Positions 63,535-64,000 of a DNA stretch of 64,000 nucleotides are shown piece by piece (within the stretch, counting starts at the first letter, position 1; every line of letters begins with the position of its first letter). The stretch covers positions 36,888,886-36,952,885 of the forward strand of contig OY757934.1 of assembly GCA_963585895.1 (NCBI GenBank), in the 5' to 3' direction. A model generated the notes under the pieces. That model was not told the origin of the DNA and did not search any database. It worked only from the letters and a program-made list of their open reading frames with translations. Made by a program: the position numbers and the translations under genes. This stretch comes from Sepioteuthis lessoniana. Taxonomy: Eukaryota > Mollusca > Cephalopoda > Myopsida > Loliginidae.

Positions 63535-64000
63535 CCTTATATTATCCAATGCCAAGTCAGCCGATGGTGGGAACAATGTAAAATAATTATAAATCAAAAT
63601 ACAGAGTAAATAATTCCGTATGAAAGAAAACTTTCACTAATTACTCATATACATTATCTTGTTAGAATTACAAATACAAGGGAAAATACTCTATTACTAA
63701 ATTTGAGCTAAGCCAACTGCAGTTATTTCCCTTAGATTAAATTCCAAGCAAAATGTAAGTTTTTTTTTTGGTGATCGTCGAGGAAAAATCACACTAAAAC
63801 AAAAAACAACGGGAAATCTCAAAAAATAAACAAACTGGTTTATCTCATAAAAATATCACTTTAACAAATTAACTACAAATCTGTTATAAGAATTTAAGAA
63901 CTGAAAATTTCTTTTGACTATTTTATTGCTTTACATCTCTTTATTATTTATTGTACTAACAAATAATTCATAAAACACCGTTCTAATAATTGAGGGTGAA
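63533..64000. other. AT-rich sequence, nothing recognised
   Basis: No feature supported. Confidence 0.4.

Noticed and set aside
63403-63597. Cys-Val repeat peptide
   Set aside because: Translation of the (AC)n microsatellite.

Overview
This window looks like intergenic or intronic DNA from an animal nuclear genome, most probably a mollusc and best guess a coleoid cephalopod such as an octopus. The grounds are strong AT richness, the lack of any intact long gene, many microsatellites, and dense families of tRNA-derived SINEs, non-LTR retrotransposon fragments and mariner/Tc1 relics. Family and organism names come from recognition, not from a database search. The only candidate host coding sequence is a GC-richer 174-base exon-like stretch at 11033-11206 (unidentified protein), plus a much weaker one near 50470.

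Layout. 1-3800: AT-rich DNA with a 200-base direct duplication, a cluster of ~80-base inverted-repeat elements, and an inverted pair of repeats (2004-2540) carrying hammerhead-ribozyme-like cores, probably Penelope-like LTRs. 4048-6068: three head-to-tail 3' ends of one LINE whose C-terminus has a zinc knuckle and a restriction-like endonuclease motif; a SINE is nested in the first. 8000-20990: SINEs of several families, an internally deleted mariner inserted in a SINE-like repeat, two copies of a second LINE family, and a solo LTR inserted in a SINE. 21600-27470: an N-terminal fragment that I link to the first LINE family, a mariner relic split by a MITE, and a second cluster of the first LINE with nested SINEs. 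28380-37430: a tRNA-SINE fused to a hammerhead-like fold, a second copy of the deleted mariner, another hammerhead-like box in a palindrome, LINE fragments and nested SINEs. 38970-47460: tandem repeats, SINEs, and a 2-kb polypurine tract with a 34-base minisatellite. 47900-55200: a mariner-type element with ~207-base near-identical inverted ends, a near-perfect hairpin with 89-base arms, transposon relics and SINE-C copies. 55200-64000: purine-rich satellite DNA, the best hammerhead ribozyme of the window (57335-57395, minus strand), a minisatellite with a 135-base higher-order period, more SINEs and a long (AC)n tract.

There is no operon-like or pathway organisation. The genes seen are retrotransposon and transposon proteins, all broken by stops or deletions. 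The informative content is the order of nested insertions (SINE in LINE, SINE in SINE, LTR in SINE, mariner in SINE-like repeat), several confirmed by target-site duplications, and three apparently distinct hammerhead-type RNA folds attached to mobile repeats.
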